Source of the DNA: Oenanthe sinensis
Lineage: Eukaryota; Streptophyta; Magnoliopsida; Apiales; Apiaceae
Assembly: GCA_028671895.1 (NCBI GenBank)
Contig: CM053809.1
Coordinates: 34,323,501 to 34,387,500, forward strand
Reading direction: 5' to 3'
Length of the DNA: 64,000 bases
The notes under the pieces were generated by a model. That model did not search any database. It was given only the letters and a program-made list of their open reading frames with translations, and had not been told where the DNA came from. Within the stretch, counting starts at the first letter, position 1; each line of letters begins with the position of its first letter. Position numbers and translations under genes: made by a program. Shown here piece by piece: positions 10,866 through 22,921 of this stretch.

Positions 10866-11401
10866 TCTATATATATATATATATCACTATGCCATATTCT
10901 CACATTATATTTACTTAGGCCCGTTTTCACTTTCCACCAACTTATCAAGACAAGAGGCAATTTTCGGAAACTTCAACAACTTACATTATCGACACTCAAT
11001 CAAGGGTAACAAAGTTAAATATGATCATCGCGTCATTAACAAAACAGCATAATTAACTAAATTATTATTTCAAAATCAATAAAAAAAAAAGGGGCAAGAC
11101 ATACATCTTTTTACGAACATCGACTTGCTTCTCCTTGCGCTCATACTCTTGCCTAATCTTCTTCTTCTCCGCTTCGACTAATTGCAACTTCTCAATATTA
11201 AACTCCTACACAATCACACACACAACACTTACACACAATACATATAATAAAATCAAGCATGATTAGTTTAAAAATAAAATAAAGATAATTATATTGTACC
11301 TCTTCAGCAGAAACAGAGATCTCATTAGCCTTCTCTTCGGCTTCTTGCCGGATAAATCGAACCATCTGTTGGATCTGCCGTGAAACATCGACGTCGTTCA
11401 T
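3052..11401 (-). CDS. VHA-E: V-type proton ATPase subunit E (complete, six exons)
   Basis: Subunit E is a peripheral-stalk protein of the vacuolar H+-ATPase, linking the catalytic V1 head to the membrane sector. Coding exons on the minus strand: 11401-11300, 11205-11105, 4610-4427, 3755-3571, 3415-3316 and 3087-3052. All introns are GT-AG and the phases join cleanly to 235 residues, close to the usual ~230. The protein opens MNDVDVSRQIQQMVRFIRQE, continues through the long charged helix (IEKLQLVEAEKKKIRQEYER), then MQLNASRIKVLQAQDD, CLLRLKEPAVLLRCRKDD and CAGGIVMASRDGKIVIENTL, and ends IRKHLFGQIAA. An odd histidine-rich stretch (HHDSHHHHLRHHHD) interrupts the region before the globular domain. 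Intron 2 (11104-4611, about 6.5 kb) is swollen by transposable elements and a relic of exon 2; it must be spliced for a normal product. Confidence 0.93.
6096..6155 (-). pseudogene. Decayed copy of V-ATPase E exon 2 (3' half) inside intron 2
   Basis: Reading the minus strand, this 60-bp piece aligns with the end of real exon 2 (11097-11157). The matching codons read ITQESERKEK, a stop (TAA where the real exon has CAA for Gln), then NVRKN, against IRQEYERKEKQVDVRKK in the working exon. The match continues across the splice-donor side (ATGTATGT), so genomic DNA was duplicated rather than mRNA. The in-frame stop and a 2-bp loss mean it cannot replace the true exon. Confidence 0.75.
6935..7195 (-). 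pseudogene. Ty1/copia integrase-core remnant, broken
   Basis: In minus-strand frames there is a GKNYFIIFVDD stretch followed by a VYMLK motif and, after frame changes, KNKDE and then IKRIRSD. This is the order of the integrase core of copia polyproteins. Stops and frameshifts interrupt it, so it is not functional. It lies downstream of the gag ORF in the same orientation, separated from it by a Mutator-like insertion, and is probably part of the same old element. No reverse transcriptase or RNase H piece was recognised further downstream. Confidence 0.6.
7272..8168. mobile_element. Mutator-like non-autonomous element with long terminal inverted repeats, 897 bp
   Basis: A perfect 9-bp target duplication TTCATTTAA lies at 7263-7271 and 8169-8177. 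The left end reads GACTTAATTGCAGTTTGATG and the right end, reverse-complemented, reads GATTTAATTGCACAATGATG. The inverted arms run about 230-260 bp. Each arm contains the same motif twice (TTAATTGCA...TTTGATG...GCAGAAAAATG), so the terminal repeat is itself duplicated. The AT-rich core has no transposase. The element sits between the copia gag ORF and the copia integrase debris. Confidence 0.8.
8518..10008 (-). CDS. Ty1/copia-type Gag protein, intact 496-residue ORF
   Basis: A single uninterrupted frame of 496 codons in intron 2 of the V-ATPase E gene, same strand. Residues 50-193 are eight tandem copies of an 18-residue unit such as IVGQQVVNPSVSGAQRAT. Residues about 215-345 form a UBN2-type copia Gag domain, with KFNGSNFPQWQQQM and a later EELQVIIHEIHAKGMFISES segment. 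Residues 458-471 are a CCHC zinc knuckle, CFNCDKMGHKSLDC, followed by a basic tail. The frame ends soon after, without protease or polymerase, whereas full copia elements usually continue into pol. In copia elements Gag packages the RNA into particles. I found no primer-binding site or LTR upstream. It is a relic with an intact gag, a gag-only element, or less likely a recruited gene; nothing here shows expression. Confidence 0.8.
   Translation of the reverse strand: MSRFNPTIMDSDVKNAQKLNPPTTQVATVVGQPPQPVVHPNEWVAHRVMVVGQQAIDPNVPGAQGATVVGQQAVNPYVSGAQRATIVGQQVVNPSVSGAQRATIAGQQVVNLNVLGAQGALLVGKQVVCPNPSGALGATIMDQQAGNPNVSAAQGDTIVGQQTINLGTSGARGATILGQQAISPNSTRILGVQASHMAHVPPVYSVVPTILVPEKQEKFNGSNFPQWQQQMIFYLTTLNMTRFLEEEGPVVTVESDQQTRLAADAWNNSDYMCRNYVMNCLVDSLYDVYSLKRTTKELWDSLDHKYGTEYGGAKICIVGRFLDYKMVDSKTVISQVEELQVIIHEIHAKGMFISESFQVAAIIEKLPSRWKEFKNHLKHKRKETSMDELVLRLRIEEESKRSGKKYKVVVAMDNIVKRGQSTKFKKNNTGKDRNNVGKGYKLGPKDRILKTHKFQGKCFNCDKMGHKSLDCRLPKKPRKKKVNSVEEITQDSNPKE
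9430..9861 (-). repeat. Eight tandem 54-bp units coding an 18-residue Gag repeat
   Basis: The units keep the reading frame and vary around the pattern (V/I)xGQQxxNPxxSGAQ(G/R)AT. The third and fourth are among the most alike, while the fifth (VGKQVVCPNPSGALG) and eighth are more diverged. A weaker copy may precede them at residues 27-49 (VVGQPPQPVVHPNEW). Confidence 0.85.
10385..10617. mobile_element. Short inverted-repeat element (MITE), about 233 bp, class unresolved
   Basis: The left end begins GGGAAAACTGATTTTTTTAG and continues with CACTCAACTATTGGGT. The reverse complement of the right end begins GGGAAAATTAATTTCTTTAC and continues with CACTCAACTATTAGGT. The arms match over about 36 bp. 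I could not settle the target-site duplication, so the superfamily is left open. It lies in V-ATPase E intron 2, upstream of the Gag ORF. Confidence 0.6.
10657..10732. repeat. 38-bp direct repeat, two copies
   Basis: ATGAAGCAACTTTA(G/A)TGTCAGG occurs at 10657 and 10695, with related sequence filling the unit. It lies in intron 2 of the V-ATPase E gene. Confidence 0.6.
10803..10884. repeat. Compound microsatellite (CT)n(AT)n
   Basis: A run of CT dinucleotides passes directly into a long run of AT, briefly interrupted by CTC. It lies in intron 2 of the V-ATPase E gene, about 220 bp from exon 2. The open frames read through it on both strands are artefacts of the repeat. Confidence 0.95.
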
Positions 11402-14400
11402 TTTTTCCGATCTGACTTATCGCCAAGAGTGGTTAGAGAGTATTATTTATTATTTGTGGAGAGGATGTGTTTGGACAGTTAATGATTTGACATGTGTGAT
11501 ATTATTTGGGGCTGTATTGCATAAAAGTCCCTCATGTTTCACCAAATTACAAATTTGTTGATTTTCATGATTTTGTACCAGGAATAAATATATAATATCG
11601 AATCTTAAATTAAATAAATAATGTCCGTTTAATCTCACATAAAAAATATTCACTATTAGGATGAATGAGAATCGTTAATATTTTATATTATGTGCAAACT
11701 TAATTATATTAAGAAAGATAAATTTACGAAGAAAATTAAATTGTAAATTAAACACTCTAGCTATGAAGAAAAAGGCTAAAATAAATCATTTTATTTCATA
11801 CTTACGATAACACAAGATTATCTATATAACCTGTCCTCCATCTGCTCCTTTGTATAAATCACCCAAGTGCACCGCCTCGGGTGCTTTGATCATATAGTTT
11901 TAATATCTTTTAATTTTCTTTTCTGAATAAAAATAAAATATTTTTATTTGCAAGTACAGTACAAAAAGTTTTTAAAAAAAAATATTAACCTACGTTGCGT
12001 ATAAAACGTCTAACCACCTGTAAATAGTACGGAGAGACTATTAACTTAGGAAACTACCGTCTTGATATGTCATGTGGATAGCAAGGCCCAAACAAATACG
12101 TAAACTTTATATTACTAATTAACACTTGAAACTAATCTACTTTTGATTGAATAAATATAATTGTAGTAATTAACAAAAGCTTTACATCATATCACTTGAC
12201 TACATAGTCATACGTGATTTGAAAGCACAACAAAATTTATGTGAACGTTACATTGGAACAGTCAGTGCTGATGCGCTGTAAAACGTTGTGACACTGCAGA
12301 ACCATAGCAAACAAGCTCCAAGAATTCGTCCAGTAAAAGCACTCGGCGGGTCACCTCGCAAATACACAAAACACAGCACACTGAAATCCACATTAGCATC
12401 AACAAAATATTCTCTCATGGATGTTATTCAAGTGCATTGCTCATTAGCCATTTCCCCTCATTTTTACTCTCTTGAAGATTAAAATTACCAGAAAATTATA
12501 TTTCACGTGGATGCAATTGCATATATCCTACCAACTCGCTAAGTCTGTATAGGAGTGTGAGGAAATCAGAGGGTGGGTCTAGGACCAATACGACATAGGC
12601 AATATAACTCTATTAGAACTTAGAAGGGTAGGAAATATCAGCCTACTTGAACAAAAATTATGGCAAAGGCTCCGTACAAGTTCTGAAGGCAACTCTCGCA
12701 TGCTGGTGATATTGTGAAATAACGACTGCAACTGCTTAATATAATAACATCATGAAGGGGCAAGACATTTAAACTGGAAGCCGGAAGCTATGTTTTCTTC
12801 ACCTACTAGTTTCCTTCTTTGCATATCGTTTTATATCCAAATCCCATATACGACTGGAGCAATAAATTTTACTTTCAAATATACCAAAACCAAAAGCCGG
12901 TATCCTCACATAGTAATTACTTTCCAAAATTATCTTTTAGTAACTAGCCTAGTTATCTTCAGAAAATTATTACTGTCAAATCCCCCTCAACCACCTAACT
13001 AAAACAAAGAAGCTTACCTACAAATGCAACCACAAGAGCTCATGTTTCACCCTATCATCCTTAATATGCTTCCATATGGAATATAGACATGCAACAATTG
13101 TACGAGGAAAACTTGGGCATTCCTTTCTAAGCCAAAAAGCAAGTCTTGTAGTTTAAATCATGCATGTGTTGAAGATATAGTCAGTTCTACTTCTACCAAT
13201 ATTCCGGATCTGGCAAGAAGATAACTTTCATTTCTTGGCCTCAACTTTTAGGCTAAATACGAATGCATTGGCTTATAAACAGTTTGGTCAAAACACTTTC
13301 ATCAAAGAGAGTGCATTGAATTGAATATTATGAGCATCAAATTGAAAATAATTACACAAGAATAAATAACGTTTGTAAAGAATGTAATTCCAACAGGTCA
13401 GGAGGCCATTTACCTGATAACAAAAAGCCAGATATAAACAATGAAACTAAGCACAATAATTAGAGAAAAGAAACAAGGTAATTCAGATCATTAGAGACCA
13501 ATCTAAATGTAAAAGCACTAGACTTTAAATTTTGTCAGGAATAAGCTAAATTTCAATATTTCTCAATATTATATTCTGATGCGACTTTTATAATGGAGAA
13601 CTACTTCCCATACAATGTTTACCCTTAAAATTGCAGTTTCATCTCAAATTTTAACAGTCAGTAATTCTTCAAAATATATGAAAGGCAAATTATCAAGTGT
13701 GCTCTAGTGAACTTCCCAAATGGCCTATTATCATCAATTAAGGGACAAAACAATCTACAAATCGAAGTATATATATACAATAGGTGTTCAAGTGTAGATA
13801 TGTAAGGTCATTGATGAAGCAATAGTTGTTATTTACAATTGTTAACCTACAAAATACCCGTCCCCAAGTAAAGCAATATCACAATACCAAGGACTGCAAC
13901 TATTCCGAATGCAATCCGGTAAAACAGAGTAATTACTCTGTACACCAAAAAATGAGAAATGTTATTTTACACCAACTCTTTGCTTCCTGAAACACGTCTA
14001 CTGTTCTTGATAATTTCATGTGATGTTTTAATACTTTCACAATGAATATTAACATACAGTTCTACCATCTAGATTCGTCTCTTAAGACATCTTATTTTAT
14101 TATTTTATCCTTTGGATTTTCTCTAATTCTGGAGAACTTAGAATACATCAGAACACACTAGTTACAAATAGTCAAGACTCAAGGACATCCTTCTCTTGTT
14201 TTGAAGCCACAGACAGTTAGGTGTCTTAGAAGATGTTTGAGCCTCCTACCCTTGTGAATAAATATGCGACTCCGATTCAGTTATGAAAGATCACTGCGGT
14301 CAGTAAGTTGGGAGACTAGTTGAAACTGGTTTTCAAATATTGCTGTTTCAGATTTGATCTCATACTAAAAAACCAAGAATTGTCATTCAACTTCCTGCTT

Positions 14401-15957
14401 ATTTACTGCAAAAATGTTCATATATTGAAATTTGGAACTATCCACATAATATGACGAATCGGACTTTCTTTTTTAAGATTCTACCGTTTTATCATGCACC
14501 ATGTTTCCATCATTCTTTACCCCCTATATATACTCATGTTTCATTTTCCCTGTGAATTCCAAGCGGAATTCTCATTAAACCAATATTAAAAAAGTCAAAA
14601 GTAAATGAGCTGCTTAAAAACTATAAACATGGAGGATATGCAAGTCAAAAGAAAAGCTTATTTCTACAACACAAATAAATAAAAAAAGACAAACTACAAC
14701 TTAACCATATTTATACACATATAATAAACCTAGAACTCCAAAAACACAGCAAACCTGGAAACACTACAATGAAGCAGACTGAAGTCCAAGATTGTCATCC
14801 AACGATGGAAAGTCTATCTTGTAGCTTCAATCTAATCCCCGAGATTTGCCAAATATAAATATATAGCAATTTAGATATCTGCTCATGTATGTAGAATATA
14901 ACATGATAAACCACAGCAGAATTATAAACCTTACACAACAGAATAAATACAAGAAAATCAAAGCCTAACCACTACAGTCAACAGAATGTAAAATTGGCAG
15001 TGCTTAATGTGCATCTGGAATATATATGTCTTTTAATAGGAAGGTTATCACTTATTACTTAAAAATAAAAATAAAACACTATATATAGGCATTACACCAG
15101 CAGTCTGTTCTCTAGGAATGTGAATGTATATGAGCTTTATTCAGGTAATCCACCTATTTCTTATTATACATAGAGTGTCCCACTCTAAAGGAATTCTTAA
15201 GGTTTAAGGAATAGTGTTCAGCTTCATGATATCACTTCCTTCTGAAAAACTGTTGTGGCATTTAATTCAACATGGTCGATATACGAGTCCGTTGGTTTTT
15301 TAAGATATGCTTCGCTCCAGTGCTTCGGGTACTATGACCCTCTGCCATCCATTGCAGCAAAGCCGTTTCATGAGAGGTGGGGGGCTAAGCACAGTTCTTT
15401 GAATCAAACGTTGAATGAAATTGATTCTTTTTTTGTTATATAAAAATAGAAATCAGATAGGATAGCTGGATCGATCTATCTTTTATTCTAATATATATTA
15501 CTCAAAAAAAGGTGGAATGACATACTAGTTCCTCGGTTTCTTATTAATGTCTCTTTTACCCATTTCATTTGCTCCTGTTTAAATGACCATTTGATTTAAC
15601 TCGAGTAATTATATCTTTATAAATTTTATTGTAGAGGCCTCAGTTCCAAATAGCAGATGTGCAGAACTCCTCTGACGCAAAAACCTTTATTGGCAAATAT
15701 GTTGGGACCGCAAGATTCTACTTACTTATAAGGTTACTAATTACTCCAATTAATATTTGTTAATTTACAAAGTTATATTACTTTTACAAAGATATTATTT
15801 TAACAATCGGGGTATAACATTATTTGAACTAGAGATCTAGAGCAATAGGACTGCTTCTGCGAGCGCCTAAGCGTGACGCGAAGTGCAACCAAGGCGCTTC
15901 ATTCAAAATTGACAAATTTTGAAGAAACAAAAATATTCAAAAAAATTAATAATTTAA

Positions 15958-16327
15958 GGGGCCGTTTGGTTAAGGGTAATAAGTAAAGGGAAAGAGAAAA
16001 AACAAGACGCATTCCCTTTGTTGTTGTTTGTTTTACAAAAGTAATCATTCCCTTTGACCCTTTTAAGTTTTGGGTTTACCCAAAACTCTTCCACTCTCAT
16101 TCCTCCTCTCCCAAGGTAATTTCCCTTTCCCTTATTACTTTTTCTCTCTCATACACCCACCCACTTCCAACTTTCCACATAATTATATTTTATATCAATC
16201 CCAAAAATAATATTTTACTCAAAATAATTTATTAAAAATAATTATTTATTTTATTTCCGGATTAAAACCAAACAAGAAAAGGAATTGAAGGTCATTCTTT
16301 TCCTTTCTCTTTAAACCAAACGGCCCC
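15958..16327. mobile_element. Tourist-like (PIF/Harbinger) MITE, 370 bp
   Basis: The ends are GGGGCCGTTTGGTT on the left and the same sequence on the reverse complement of the right. The direct repeat TAA flanks them (15955-15957 and 16328-16330). A 3-bp TAA/TTA duplication and a G/C-rich end followed by GTTTGG are typical of PIF/Harbinger MITEs. No transposase is present. Confidence 0.75.
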
Positions 16328-16773
16328 TAAGGATGATGAGGATCTTGATAGTAATCTCTATCAAGGCGTTATAAACCTTGATGTCAATTTTGAAGGGAAA
16401 AAAATCTTCAAAAAAAATAATAATTTACGGATGATGAGGACCTTGATTTTAATCTCTATCAAGGTTTTTAAACTAGACCATGCAATTTTGTATATTACAT
16501 GAAAAATTAGTGTTTGTATTTATATTTAAGTACATGAACACGAAAGTACACGACCGTCATATTTAGTGTCGTGATTGGGTTTACCCTTTAGGTACACGAC
16601 ACGACACAAAAATTACACGATATAAGTAAATAAAAATAATCAAATACATATATTAATATATTATAATAAATAATTTATGTACAAATATGATGTCAACATT
16701 AGAATTATATACATATACTTAATATAATCTTTGATCTTTTATATACATATAATAGTTGAATAGCCCATACCAC

Positions 16774-16951
16774 AGGTTTGGTATATTTTAATTTGTTTTG
16801 GTATTCATGGATACTTTATTTTATATTCAGGTTTGGTAATTTTTCATTAATTGCATAAGCTTGGTATCCATGATACATCCTTTTATTTATCTAGGTTTGG
16901 TAATTTTCATCAATTGCACACGCTTGGTACCCATGGATCTTTCCTTTTATG
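16774..16951. repeat. Three imperfect tandem copies of a ~60-bp unit
   Basis: Units start with AGGTTTGGTA at 16774, 16829 and 16893. Each contains a later (C/T)TTGGTA(T/C)(T/C)CATG motif. Spacing is 55 and 64 bp. Confidence 0.6.
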
Positions 16952-17795
16952 AAATTTTAATATTTATTTCTCATTATGACCACTTATTATTAGGAAAAAA
17001 AAATTATTTTTTCCCAAATCAATCTACACCACTTAAACTTATTCTTAAATTTTTATTTTATTCATGATTTAATTTTTTATTTCACTGTTTTTTCAATTAT
17101 AAATTCAATTTACAAATTTTCAATTCTTAGATCGATTAAAATTTATTAATTATAATATCAATATTATATTCTAATTATTTCTTAATATTACACTTTTCAA
17201 TAAAATATTTATATATTTTAACATTAGAAAAAAATATAAAATAAAATATGTTCTTTTTAAAAAATTATAATAATATAAATTTTTATGTATTAATATAATA
17301 TAATATTTATTCATATTTATCTCTATGTCAATATTAGTTTGAATTATTGAATAACTTAAATTATTCATATTTCAATGTTATATCGATAATTATTTTATCT
17401 TTGATAAAATTTTATTTAAATGATATAATATACATTGAGTATTTAAAAAAGAGGGAGATAAATGCTAACTCTCCCATTATAATATGATCTAACTTATTTT
17501 TCTTTAGATTAATAAAGTTTAAAACATCAAGGCACTATCTGAATTATACATATATATGTAATAACTTAAGCAACATAATAAATGTATATAGTACTTACAT
17601 TTTTATGTCATGTTGGAACTACTATAATATTGTATTTAATTGATATTATATAATTGTTGTATTTAATATAAATTAAATGCAATGACAACTATCAACATAT
17701 ATAACTTATCTAATAAATATATCTCATATATTATGTAAATAATAATAAATATTTAAATACAATATATTATATATATTAAATTTAAAAATATTGAA

Positions 17796-17826
17796 CCTTG
17801 AAGCAAGGCACGGGCTAAAATCTAGT
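17796..17826 (+). mobile_element. Helitron-like 3' terminus
   Basis: A small hairpin, CCTTG-AAG-CAAGG, is followed 13 bases later by CTAG and then a host T. Plant Helitrons end with a short hairpin and CTRR and insert between A and T. The matching 5' TC end was not identified, so the element's length is unknown. Confidence 0.4.
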
Positions 17827-20800
17827 ATCAATTAATACGTGTACATCAATTAATTATCAATATTTAAAATTAAAAATTATATAATATATTAATATTTTGT
17901 GAACATTTTTTTTCGTGTACATAAACAGTTCAAGTACCTTTTGTGTCACTTCGTATCGTTTTGTCGTGTCGTGTTTGTGGTTTGTTTCCAGGTAATCCAT
18001 TTTGTGTTGTGTTCGTGTTACGAGTTCAACTACATGAAACACGAAAGTACACGACACGAACTAAATCTATTTTGATGAAGAAGAAGATTAATTTATCTTT
18101 TAGACTAAACACTCTTTAGTAACCGGCTAACTCTCTTTTGTCATCATGAACCCAAGTTTTATCTCTCGACTCTTATTCATTCAATTAATTTTAATGCAAC
18201 TTGTTTTATAACTTTAATGTTATTATTTTTATCAATTAATCATATTATAGCATCTACATATACGGCGAAAAGTACCACATATCGTCTTCAACCCCGTCTT
18301 TAACATTACTTTTCAATGATGGGACCCATAATTTCTTTTAAACTCTAGGCCTCTAATTCAACAATTTCAATACTTACATTACTGAAATGATATACCTGTT
18401 AAATTAATAGTAATTCTATTCTTAAATTAATATATATTAATTAGTCAATTATTAATATGATCTTTTGGTCCCAACAATATTAATCAATAGAGGTTTTAGC
18501 ATACATTTTCGTTCATATCTGAAGTCATTTCATTTATATTCCAAGAACAAAATTATATTTATTTAAATATTTAATTTTTCGGTGGCTAGTTTTTTCCGCC
18601 AATGTATTCTATATAATTTTAATTAACACTTAATATATAATATTTAAAACATTAACATAAAAATAATTCCATCTAGACTTAAATTTGTCAAATTTGTCAA
18701 CTTGATGACTAAATTGAAAATATTAGTGAACAATTTGTATTCAACCTATATTGATTAGTTCCAGTTTGCATTGTTTTACAATTTCTTAGATTCTATAAGC
18801 AAAAAATTAGAATATAAAAATACTAGATTTAATAGAATTCACTTGTTTTCAGGGAGGATGCCCCTGCTTTATCCCAATCAAATCCCTGTCGGGGATTTTT
18901 CAGATAACCGGGGAAGATTTTATAAAACTTTTGGTGATCGGAGTGGGGACAGGGAATAGTGGCTTCCCATCCCTATCTCCATTCCCGATCCAGCTTAGTA
19001 GCATTTAACATATACAATAGCTCCGATGCGCTTGGCCTATCCAGCTCAATGTCTTGCCTTTATCAAGAGCTATTTTAAAGTCTAAACAGGAAAGGTACTT
19101 TTTGATTCAGATGTGATGTCACAAGTCGCAACATAACTTTTATCTAGCAACTCTAAGTTCATTCCACAAACTTCACCATGCTAACAATTGCTAATAAGAT
19201 TCGACAAACCAATTGACTAAAAAGTTACTATGATCTCCCCAAAAATAAAACGAGGCAAAACTATATATACAAGTTTGAAACTGACATATTTGTGTTTGAA
19301 CATTTTCTTACCACAAACTTATTTGCCAGTAAACCCTTCCAATGAAGTTTCATCCCTTTTTGTGTCTGCCTCGCCCCAGAAAAGACTGGTTCAATTGTAA
19401 GGATCTATTATCGAAAAAGTTTCAACCAGAAATAAGAATGAAGATCAACTTCAAAACCAAAACTCAAATGCATGCTTACTGATATTCAAACATGCATTTT
19501 CCGAAGTTATTCATTGTAAAATGAGATAATGTGCCACAAGTCAACTCACGAATCACCTAACAGCATAATATACTGCAGCTACATAAAAAGCCAGAGAGAG
19601 GAGTATTTGCTACAGTGTGTCTCTACACATCTTCTAAGGTTTCCTCCAAATACAGCATATTATGTTATAGTTGTTACTGAAATAAAGATCCATAGATAAA
19701 TATATATATTCTTAACCAAAGAAGGAGAAGATTGTGTAGGAATGATTCTTCTGGGTGTAATGAGTGTTAATATATTGGATATTGTACTTGAAATTTTAAC
19801 ATTCTGATTGCCCAAAGACAATTGATAACTGGGCTTAAGTTAACTGTAGTCGGAATATGATGATGTATAATTTGTAGGGATAAGAGACTGAAGAACGCAG
19901 TTTAGCAGTTTGGTAGCATACTGTACTACATTGTTGTACAATTCCTAGGTTCTTTGTTGTTTGGAAGACTCCTGAAGGTAATATTGTATTCCAAAACATT
20001 TGCAGGGCATAATATCTAACAAACTACTTCAAAAATATCATGTATTATCTTTTTCTTTCATATCAGTGAGTACTGACTATAAAATTTCCAATGCTTAAAT
20101 ATTTTCTGGATGAAATATGTAACACAGGTGAACAATAATTTAGGGTGTAGGGGGTCCAATAGTTTATTGGGCCAGTACTATTCAAAAGATTCATATTGCT
20201 GCAAACTAGTTTAAGGGAGTTCCGTCATTTCTTCCGAACAAAATGTATTAAACCAACTTTGTCACTGAGCCAGAAAACTTTATGTTATTCCTAGCCAACA
20301 CCAACTAAGGTCGAACCAGAATGCTGTTCCATTTTGAATAGTATTGTAACAATTATGTCTGACCAGTAGCTAAAAACCTAACTTCACTAGGCTAACATTT
20401 TTATAACAGGACTCTTGCTCCACTTAGTTCTTTTTCTTTATCTTTTGTGAAAAGATATGCGGCGTACCCCAGTTCTTGTAAAAAAAATCCCTTCTACAAT
20501 TCCCTTCTTGTTGCTATCATGATCTTATATAGAGCACTTAGCATTGTTTTCCGAACATGTAACCTAACAATTCCACAAACTACAAAGGTTATTCAGAATT
20601 GATGTCTATTAGTCCACTGATTAAATTTCCAAGCATGATCCTACTACAAACACGTTCTAAAGATTCTTGTACAATACATGGAATCCAAGATAAGTTTTTT
20701 CAGTTTTTGGCTAAAAATATTAGGAAACACTATGTTCATCCTCATGCATAATCCGACTCAAAAATCTTTAGATAAGTGTGCAAACACGTGCATCATATCT

Positions 20801-21506
20801 ACTCCAAATTCTACTATTGTGAAGGTAGAATTTTTTCCCTATCAGCCATTTTTAATCAGTGAATATATATAGATATATTTCCTGTACGAAATAATGATAC
20901 AAGAAACATCCAACTTTTGCTTATGGTACCTCCAATTTATTTCACATAAACATGACTTGCACACTCTTGGAAGCAAGACCCATTTTCAAACATACAAGCA
21001 GTAAAATTTATCAGCATATTAGACAAGGATTTCTATCTTGGAACTATTTCAAACTAATAGTACATGAACTACTAACAAGCTTGATGAAAAATGCCAACTT
21101 CATAGTTTATAAAAAAATGTTGATACTGGCTAAAATGTTCAAATGGCTCAAAATAACAATCAGGCCACATGCACAAGGGAATTAATTGACAAGGTATACT
21201 CATTGTGACAGGCAGAATGTTGAAATAATAATAATAATAATTAAACGAATATTTAACATAAAAATGACAAATCAGACATAAAACTTGCAACAACAAAAAG
21301 GAATAACCTAGTTAGATCTTCTCCTCTAGTATTATTAGTCAATACATATAGATTCCAACCGCAACATATTCTGCATTACTTATGCATCAAATGAGCAAAC
21401 ATGGAACCATAAAGACAGGGCTTATTAAAAAAGAGAGAAAGCTCTTCAATTATAAAGATAAATCATAGTGGTTTTCAGTTCTTACTATAACTTGAAACAC
21501 GTATTG

Positions 21507-21779
21507 CTCCATTTGGTTGAGAAGAATTGAATGGAACTTAGTACACAAAATTAAGGGTGGGAGAGAAGTACACAAGAGGGAGGGGGGGAAATTAATGAGT
21601 TCATATTTTCTACGATGAATTTTGTGAAGAAAATTAGTAGGTCCTAGCAGTAGTCTCTAATTGGTAGTAGTTTCAAGTTTGAGCAATAGTTTAAATTGTA
21701 CGAACAGAATACGAGAAGGTATGGGGGAATCATGGATATTTACCCAAGCACAAATTTTATTTCATTCAACCAAGCGGAG
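21507..21779. mobile_element. Probable MITE with TTTGGTTGA-type inverted ends
   Basis: The left end reads CTCCATTTGGTTGA and the right end, reverse-complemented, CTCCGCTTGGTTGA. The arms continue with loose similarity (GAATTGAATGG against ATGAAATAAAA). No target duplication could be assigned, so the call rests on the ends and size alone. Confidence 0.4.
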
Positions 21780-22921
21780 AATAGTGAAGAATTTCTTCCT
21801 AGTTCTGAAATATCACAAAGCTTATACAACCAATTAATTCTCATTACACACCCAGTCATTGTCTACTTTATTCCTTTAAATTTAATATTCACATTGTTTC
21901 AAATCTCTCCCGATAGGCTTTATACTACTACCTACAATAATAATAATAATAACAATAATAATAATATAAATTAAGAGAAAAAAAAATTTGAGGGTGACCT
22001 CAGGAACTTACCTAAGGTTAGGATAATTTTACATACAAAAATATGAGGGTATACTTGTAAATTCATAATCAAATGTGTAATTACAAGTGTACCCTTATTT
22101 TTATAAATACTCATTAATAAGTAAACCCCCTTTAAACAAAATAGAACAGCAGAGAAAGTTAATAAATTTTAATACATGAGATGCTGATAAGTTGATAAAT
22201 TTTAAACTTCAGACTGGATGGCAACCTGAATCGCAAGCCTTCCATTTTGAAGCATTATAGTATAGCCACTCATTTAACAAGAGATCAAGCACAACAAACT
22301 AGTTATCCTAAAGATTACTGACCAGCAAATATTGGTCGATACTAAACTAAGATGAATATGAACATCATCAATCGATACAAAAACCATGTAGCATCCCTTA
22401 AATAAGAGAATATTCATAATACCAACCGCCGATCAGCTCTCAATTTGAATGAAGGTCATAATCAACTCTAGCAGATGATACTATTACTAATAATAAAATG
22501 TAAACATATATGCATCCCAATGAAAAATTTTAAGTCAAACAGGTTTATAGTAATACTTCAGTTCGAAAGTAAGCATAATCATGATATGAGAGCAATCCAA
22601 AATGATAAAAGTAGCATAAATCATCCCGATAAAATAGTGAAACACAGAAGGGTGTATCACCTATTGCTAAACTCAAGCTTCAACCCTAGCTAGTACTGAC
22701 ACGCTGTTAAAACATGCCACAGAAGACCTGCTCCATTTAAGCCTTGTTTCCCCATCCCCTATTACCAGGGTTTCTTGACCTGATTCCCTCTTCAACGGAA
22801 GAATGGTCTTTCGAAGTTCTATGACACAACAAGTAGGCAAAGATCATGAATCCTTCTGATTCCATTTACTTATTTGTTAAAGAGTAATCAGCATATCAGA
22901 GTACTAGGGCGAATTTACAAC

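Larger units (their letters stand above)
11402..22921. other. Gene-poor, repeat-rich stretch with no recognised gene
   Basis: About 11.5 kb between the V-ATPase E start and the 3' end of the RING/zinc-finger gene. It holds a Tourist-like MITE, an imperfect tandem repeat, a Helitron-like 3' end, repeated CACGAC-rich segments around 16.5-16.6 and 17.9-18.1 kb, and one more inverted-repeat element. A few short frames with plausible splice sites exist, for example 13847-13937, but I could not join them into a gene or recognise a family. The first few hundred bases above 11401 should contain the V-ATPase E promoter; I see no clear TATA box there. Confidence 0.6.

Noticed and set aside
10712..11052. 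Frames with SLSLSL/IYIYIY or RERERE translation
   Set aside because: Products of the CT/AT microsatellite.
15255..15443. 62-codon plus-strand frame starting MAFNSTWSIYESVGF
   Set aside because: It reads more like protein than its surroundings, but I recognise no family, see no splice partners and cannot show it is more than a chance frame.
19314..19394. Exon-like minus-strand frame with acceptor ACCAG and donor GTAAGA (contains FSGARQTQKGMKLHW)
   Set aside because: No neighbouring exon joins it in phase and the translation is not recognised; left out as a gene.
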